Shown here piece after piece: positions 23,622-27,351 of a DNA stretch of 27,351 nucleotides. Position 1 is the first letter of the stretch, and each line of letters starts with the position of its first letter. This DNA comes from SIG672 sp045657105 (GTDB taxonomy: Bacteria; Bacillota; Clostridia; Oscillospirales; CAG-272): positions 1-27,351 of the forward strand of contig JAZOSN010000041.1 in assembly GCA_045657105.1 (NCBI GenBank), read 5' to 3'. A program made the translations under genes and the position numbers. Under the pieces are notes generated by a model that saw only the letters and a program-made list of their open reading frames with translations, was not told where the DNA came from and made no database searches.

Positions 23622-25469
23622 TTAATCAACGAAGCCGAACTTCCCGCCCGACATGGGGAAAAGACGGAAGTTTGCTTCTCCTATAATCTGATTTTTACTT
23701 ACGTATCCGATAGCGCGGCTATCCTTGGAAACTCCTCTGTTGTCACCTAAAACGAAGAAATGATCCTTCGGGACGGTGCCCTCCCAGATTCCCGTTTCGG
23801 AATCGGGTATGCAGAAATCCCCCATACGTACGTCGAGTGCTGCGAGCTCTCTTATGTAGGGCTCGTCGAGCATTTCACCGTCGACGTAGACCTGACCTGT
23901 GGTATAGTCGATCTTTATATTCTGACCGCCGACTGCGATTATTCTCTTGACCAGAGGCTCAGAAGGATCGTCCTCTGTCTGAATGATGACTATGTCGCCG
24001 TTTTCGGGCTTGTAAAGCGATCTTGAAATTATCAGCACGTCACCCTCTTCGAGAGTCGGGAGCATAGACGTTCCGACAACGGGCGAGTTTCTGAAAAGCA
24101 GGGACATAATGAGAACTGCTATAACGAGCGATACTGTAATTATATCAAGCCACTCGAATACCGTAGATCCTACCGAACGCTTTTCAGTTTTTTTTTCCTC
24201 CGCGTTCTGAAAGCGGTTCCATACGAGCGCATCTTTTTCGGGATCTATCGGAGCGTCCTTTTCTCCGAACATAATATTGAGAAGATTATGACCTTCGGGA
24301 ATGTAAAGCTCTGTTGCTTTTGCAAATTCCTCGGTGAAGCACTGTGCACCGTTGTAAACGTATTCCGAGCTGTAAATGAAGAAGGGAACAGGCTCGCTTG
24401 AATGAGTACGCGTTGCAAGCGGAGTGGGGTGATCGGGAAGAACCATTATTTTAAATGGTTCACCGGTCGATTTGAGATATTCAAGACAGGGGGAGAGAAC
24501 GAGAGAATCTATCTGTTCAATAGCAAATACCTTGTTTTCGACCTCTCCGCGATGTCCGCATTCGTCGGTTGCTTCAAGGTGAACGTAAACGAAATCCTTT
24601 CCGCGCTCAAACGCGTCGATAGCAGCGTTTGCCTTGCCTGTGTAATTCGTTTTGTAGTTTCCGGTCGCGCCTTCAACGTCGATAGACTCCATGCCCGCGC
24701 AGATCGCGATGCCTTTGATAAGATCGACCGCCGAAATGACCGATCCCTGCTTATGCCACTTTTCCTCAAAGGAGGGAAGTGAGGGTTTGACGGCAGGACT
24801 CCAGAGCCAGATCGAGTTCGCGGCTTTAAGACCTCTTGCGCGGCGAGCCTCGTTTACGGGGTGATGTACGAGAATATCATAGCTGCGCTTCATAAGATCA
24901 AGATATACCGCTCCGACCTCACCTTCGGGGAGATATTCTCCGATGCGGCGACCGATTATATCGTGCGGACGGTTGAAATCAAGAACCTCAGGGCAGTTAT
25001 CCCACATAAGACAGTGACGATAGCTGACGCCGGGGTGAAATTTTCTGTACTCTGTACCAAGCTCGGCGTCGATGGCCTTTATAAGCTCTGCCGCCTCTTC
25101 GGAGGATATTTCGTCTGCACTGTGGTCGATCATATGTCTGTCCTCGTAGTTTTCCTCCTCTTCGGAGAGAGTTACCACGTTGCAGCGAATGGCAGTCTGT
25201 GTATCCGACATATCGAGCCCCATACTGAGAGCTTCGAGTGAGCTTCTGCCTTTGGAATATATAAGCGGATCGTACGAAAGCACGGCAAGGTTAGCCGTAT
25301 CGCTTTCCGGCTTCATAGATGCGGGAACGTTAAGTACGGTTCCGACCAGAGATGACTTTACAAGAGAGTCCATAGTCGGCTTGCTTGCCATCTCCATAGG
25401 AGTTTTATTTCCGAGAGCTTCAAGGCGCTCGTCGGACATTCCGTCACATAAAACAACAAGATATTTCAC
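23622..25469 (-). CDS. Fusion: aPGM-type phosphoglycerate mutase/putative homoserine kinase + type I signal peptidase
   Basis: 615 residues in one frame, with GTG start and AGAGGT ribosome binding site 8 nt upstream. Residues 1 to about 402 are a full cofactor-independent phosphoglycerate mutase of the archaeal ApgM type: D9 in LVVLCDGM, S56 in ESDTANLAVLSYDP, GVSYRH, D302/H306 in ATDECGHRGE, D346-H347-PTP and H356 in THSSEPVPF. A charged linker (403-438) follows. Residues about 441-459 are one membrane helix, then signal peptidase I: S468 in VVGTSMLPTLEEGD, K508 in LVKRIIAVGG, GDNR 575-578 and SxDSR 581-585. Both halves seem active. The ApgM family contains a branch proposed as homoserine kinase (TIGR02535, from memory), and thrC is in the same run. 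LepB is expected at this spot; the first domain is not. Confidence 0.9.
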   Translation of the reverse strand: MKYLVVLCDGMSDERLEALGNKTPMEMASKPTMDSLVKSSLVGTVLNVPASMKPESDTANLAVLSYDPLIYSKGRSSLEALSMGLDMSDTQTAIRCNVVTLSEEEENYEDRHMIDHSADEISSEEAAELIKAIDAELGTEYRKFHPGVSYRHCLMWDNCPEVLDFNRPHDIIGRRIGEYLPEGEVGAVYLDLMKRSYDILVHHPVNEARRARGLKAANSIWLWSPAVKPSLPSFEEKWHKQGSVISAVDLIKGIAICAGMESIDVEGATGNYKTNYTGKANAAIDAFERGKDFVYVHLEATDECGHRGEVENKVFAIEQIDSLVLSPCLEYLKSTGEPFKIMVLPDHPTPLATRTHSSEPVPFFIYSSEYVYNGAQCFTEEFAKATELYIPEGHNLLNIMFGEKDAPIDPEKDALVWNRFQNAEEKKTEKRSVGSTVFEWLDIITVSLVIAVLIMSLLFRNSPVVGTSMLPTLEEGDVLIISRSLYKPENGDIVIIQTEDDPSEPLVKRIIAVGGQNIKIDYTTGQVYVDGEMLDEPYIRELAALDVRMGDFCIPDSETGIWEGTVPKDHFFVLGDNRGVSKDSRAIGYVSKNQIIGEANFRLFPMSGGKFGFVD

Positions 25470-25498
25470 GGTAAATTACCTCTTTTTTAAAAATATCG

Positions 25499-25517
25499 TC
25501 GGCAGTATCTACTGCCT
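25499..25517 (-). other. Hairpin in the leader of the aPGM-LepB fusion gene
   Basis: GGCAGT-ATCT-ACTGCC at 25501-25516 (7-bp palindrome GGCAGTA/TACTGCC) lies in the predicted 70-nt leader. The ribosome binding site also lies in a small palindrome, GGTAA-A-TTACC on the plus strand at 25472-25482. No known riboswitch pattern is recognised. The whole gap from 25470 to 25802 holds this leader, two divergent promoters and the rplS leader; I see no gene in it. Confidence 0.5.
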
Positions 25518-25545
25518 TCAAGGTATAAAAACCTATAATAAATTT

Positions 25546-25574
25546 ATTATATCACAAAAAAACACGAATGTAAA
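25546..25574 (-). promoter_or_regulatory. Sigma-A promoter for the fusion-rbgA-rnhB-yraN-M19-thrC run
   Basis: On the minus strand: -35 TTTACA (25569-25574), 17-bp spacer, -10 TATAAT (25546-25551). It lies about 77 bp upstream of the GTG start. Confidence 0.72.
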
Positions 25575-25689
25575 TAGTATATTCTTACAAAATATATATT
25601 TAATACGCGCGTGAAAGTGTGATTTTTACGCCTCTTTTACTGCACGCCTTCTCAAAATCAAAAAAATTTAAAAAAATTCAAAAAAGGAC

Positions 25690-25718
25690 TTGCAAAATGA
25701 AAAATAGTATGCTATAAT
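25690..25718 (+). promoter_or_regulatory. Sigma-A promoter for rplS
   Basis: -35 TTGCAA (25690-25695), 17-bp spacer, perfect -10 TATAAT (25713-25718). The predicted start is near 25725, at the beginning of the structured leader. Confidence 0.82.
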
Positions 25719-25728
25719 ACCGAGGATA

Positions 25729-25770
25729 CAAACGAAGCGGTCCGCTGCGATGCTCTGCATGAACGTTTCG
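25729..25770 (+). ncRNA. Candidate L19 ribosomal-protein leader RNA
   Basis: A three-way junction can be drawn: outer stem AAACG (25730-25734) with CGTTT (25764-25768), hairpin AGCG/CGCT (25736-25739 with 25743-25746), and hairpin ATGC/GCAT (25750-25753 with 25757-25760). Autoregulatory L19 leaders are known upstream of rplS in Firmicutes; I infer this is one from position and fold, not from a covariance search. The Shine-Dalgarno AAGGAGG is at 25787-25793. Confidence 0.6.
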
Positions 25771-25802
25771 ATAACCCTATTATTTTAAGGAGGAGCCAAA
25801 AG

Positions 25803-26144
25803 ATGGATCTTATCAAGGCTTTAACAAACGAGCAGCTCAAGACGGAGGTTCCCGTACTCAACATCGGTGATACCGTAAGAGTTCACAACAAGATCAAGGA
25901 AGGAAACAAAGAGCGTATTCAGATGTTCGAAGGAACTATCATCGCTATTAAGGGAAGCGGGATTTCCGAGTCCTTCACCGTAAGAAGAGTATCCTACGGT
26001 ATCGGCGTTGAAAAGACTTTCCCTGTACACTCTCCCAACATTGAGAAGGTTGACATTATCCGTAGCGGTAAGGTACGCCGCGCAAAGCTCTACTATCTCA
26101 GAGATAGAGCCGGCAAGAGTGCCAAGGTAAAGGAAAAGATTTAA
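25803..26144 (+). CDS. rplS: 50S ribosomal protein L19
   Basis: 113 residues, a standard-length L19, located at the 30S-50S interface. VRVHNKIKEGNKERIQMFEGTIIAIKGSGISESFTVRR and YGIGVEKTFPVHSPNIEKV are highly conserved. It has a strong promoter, a structured leader and a perfect AAGGAGG. In many Firmicutes rplS comes directly before lepB on the same strand; here it is divergent from the lepB fusion and forms a single-gene unit. Confidence 0.98.
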   Translation: MDLIKALTNEQLKTEVPVLNIGDTVRVHNKIKEGNKERIQMFEGTIIAIKGSGISESFTVRRVSYGIGVEKTFPVHSPNIEKVDIIRSGKVRRAKLYYLRDRAGKSAKVKEKI

Positions 26145-26170
26145 GTCTTTTCACTTTGAAAAACGAAATA

Positions 26171-26199
26171 AAACCGCAGTTTTAAACAAACTGCGGTTT
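26171..26199. terminator. Bidirectional intrinsic terminator between rplS and the DUF2156 gene
   Basis: A perfect 12-bp stem AAACCGCAGTTT / AAACTGCGGTTT with loop TAAAC, running into TTTTTT on the right and preceded by A-rich sequence on the left. Confidence 0.92.
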
Positions 26200-26205
26200 T
26201 TTCGT

Positions 26206-27096
26206 TTAAAGTATGACTGTGTAATATTCTCCGAGGCGCACCGGTCTGTATGAAAGCTTTGCTTTTCGCAGTCCCTCAATGCCCATATCCTCTTCGCGGT
26301 TGATAAATACCGTGTCCGAAAACTCGTTTTCGGCGAATATCTTGTTTATTGCGGCATATGCTCCGTTATATTCGCGGTTTGCCTTTTCGATGTGGATAAG
26401 TGCCGTATCGTCCGACATTTTTTCGCCTATCGAGTATGCAACGGGAATGTTGTCACAGGTAATTATTCCCGCTACAAGACTGAGCGCGTCAAAATTTTCG
26501 ATAAGCTCGTTTATTACGATTTGCTCGTCCGCAAGATCCGTGTCGTCACTCGGAGTGTAAAGAGCATCTGCGGCTTTTCTGAGAAGCCTTTGCGCCTCTT
26601 TATCACCGCCTCTGACAGAGATATACTCGTGGTCGTATTTAGAGAGAAAAGAGTTCAGATGATTTCTTTTCTGATGATATTTTTTACCCGAAAGTGTTAT
26701 AAGATCGCTCGTCAGGTATATATAATCGGAAAGCGAGCGGGAAAGAACGATCTCTGCCGAAGGGAGATCTCGCTTTATATCATCGAGCATATCCTTTGTG
26801 ACAGGGAGCATACGAAGCTTTTCTGCGCCGAGTCCTTCCTTGACCTTTACAAGAAGCTCTGACGGAGAAATTTTGTCACTGTAAAAGGCAGGTAGAATAT
26901 TATAGGTATGATGGCGATACTTGCCGACAAGAGCGGGAGTGCCGTCTATATCGGTAACGCGATAATTCATAGCGTGACGCCATGAGAAAATATTTGAAAA
27001 ATTGCAAAAAGAAATATCTCCGCGCTTGTAGAAGAGCTCCCGATCGTTTATCGTAAGCTCGCGTACCGAGAGTTTTCCGAAAGAAAGGTCTGACAT
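26206..27096 (-). CDS. DUF2156 protein (phosphatidylglycerol lysyltransferase C-terminal-like acyltransferase)
   Basis: 296 residues without membrane segments. TLSGKKYHQKRNHLNSFLSKY and the closing NREEDMGIEGLRKAKLSYRPVRLGEYY are the conserved blocks of the DUF2156 family, which has a tandem GNAT-like fold related to the catalytic part of MprF (aminoacylation of phosphatidylglycerol from aminoacyl-tRNA). Because the MprF membrane domain is missing, this is a soluble relative; its substrate is unknown, perhaps aminoacyl-tRNA dependent. It is a single-gene unit with its own promoter and shares a terminator with rplS. Confidence 0.87.
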   Translation of the reverse strand: MSDLSFGKLSVRELTINDRELFYKRGDISFCNFSNIFSWRHAMNYRVTDIDGTPALVGKYRHHTYNILPAFYSDKISPSELLVKVKEGLGAEKLRMLPVTKDMLDDIKRDLPSAEIVLSRSLSDYIYLTSDLITLSGKKYHQKRNHLNSFLSKYDHEYISVRGGDKEAQRLLRKAADALYTPSDDTDLADEQIVINELIENFDALSLVAGIITCDNIPVAYSIGEKMSDDTALIHIEKANREYNGAYAAINKIFAENEFSDTVFINREEDMGIEGLRKAKLSYRPVRLGEYYTVIL

Positions 27097-27136
27097 TTAT
27101 ATCTTTTTATCCTTGTTTTTTATGGAATATGACAAT

Positions 27137-27165
27137 ATTGTAGCATCAAAAGACGGCTTTTTCAA
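27137..27165 (-). promoter_or_regulatory. Sigma-A promoter for the DUF2156 gene
   Basis: On the minus strand: -35 TTGAAA (27160-27165), 17-bp spacer, -10 TACAAT (27137-27142). AAGGAT lies about 14 nt before the ATG. Confidence 0.72.
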
Positions 27166-27204
27166 TAGATTTCAAAAAATATTTGAAAAAAATCAAAAAA
27201 GGTA

Positions 27205-27233
27205 TTGCAAAAATAAAAAACGTGTGATATAAT
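27205..27233 (+). promoter_or_regulatory. Sigma-A promoter for rpmE
   Basis: -35 TTGCAA (27205-27210), 17-bp spacer, perfect -10 TATAAT (27228-27233). The boxes and the preceding A-rich tract closely resemble the rplS promoter, as expected for ribosomal protein genes. Confidence 0.82.
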
Positions 27234-27277
27234 GTAGCGTACTTTGAATGAATTAAGTTAGGACAAGGGGTGTTAAA

Positions 27278-27351
27278 ATGAAAGAAGGCATTCATCCGCA
27301 GTATGAAGAAGTGACTATCAAATGTGCATGCGGCGAAGAGGTTAAGACTCG
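27278..27351 (+). CDS. rpmE: 50S ribosomal protein L31, 3' end beyond the window
   Basis: Only 24 complete codons are visible: MKEGIHPQYEEVTIKCACGE and then EVKT. The HPxY start and the CxC-type cysteines (KCACG) match the zinc-containing form of L31, a component of the 50S subunit that bridges to the 30S head. AAGGGG (27265-27270) is the ribosome binding site, 7 nt from the ATG. Confidence 0.93.
   Translation, partial: MKEGIHPQYEEVTIKCACGEEVKT

Overview
The window is an ordinary-looking chromosomal segment of a low-to-mid GC Gram-positive anaerobe, most likely a gut-type member of the Clostridia. The evidence is Firmicutes-style gene clusters (tig-clpP-clpX; lepB-rbgA-rnhB-yraN beside rplS), AAGGAGG-type ribosome binding sites, sigma-A promoters that nearly all have a 17-bp spacer, a preQ1-I riboswitch in front of queT, a SpoVB-like flippase and a DUF1540 protein. 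I see no phage, transposase, CRISPR array, rRNA or tRNA. Genes are tightly packed on both strands.

Layout. 1-3101 (+): the 3' part of a U32 peptidase/hydroxylase gene and a SpoVB/MurJ-like flippase. 3098-6037 (+): promoter, preQ1-I riboswitch, queT, a second ECF S-component, metG, and a two-way terminator. 6045-7876 (-): an AI-2E family permease and a small membrane protein. 8005-10059 (+): a DUF362 ferredoxin-like protein and ispE. 10040-11143 (-): a P-loop ATPase whose end overlaps ispE. 11222-11887 (+): hpt with its promoter and a two-way terminator. 11896-13728 (-): a large lipoprotein of unknown function. 13871-18815 (-): metallophosphoesterase, then tig-clpP-clpX and a PHP phosphoesterase. 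18919-19143 (+): a DUF1540 protein. 19172-19285: a palindromic composite repeat. 19288-25469 (-): fused aPGM/LepB, rbgA, rnhB, yraN, M19 dipeptidase and thrC. 25690-26199 (+): rplS with a structured leader. 26206-27096 (-): a DUF2156 protein. 27278-end (+): the start of rpmE.

The most unusual object is the single open reading frame at 23622-25469 (-). It joins a complete archaeal-type cofactor-independent phosphoglycerate mutase domain to a complete type I signal peptidase. Signal peptidase I belongs at this position in the rplS-lepB-rbgA-rnhB-yraN cluster; the N-terminal enzyme does not. This alkaline-phosphatase-superfamily branch includes proteins proposed to act as homoserine kinase, and threonine synthase is the last gene of the same run, so the first domain may work in threonine synthesis rather than glycolysis. 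The arrangement is topologically sensible: cytosolic enzyme, one membrane helix, extracytoplasmic peptidase. An A9 tract in the linker must be verified, because a one-base change there would split the gene in two.

Other points of note are the preQ1-I riboswitch with a 5' cap hairpin, the tandem palindromic repeat at a convergent gene junction, a degenerate G4 motif in RbgA, and a candidate L19 leader RNA.
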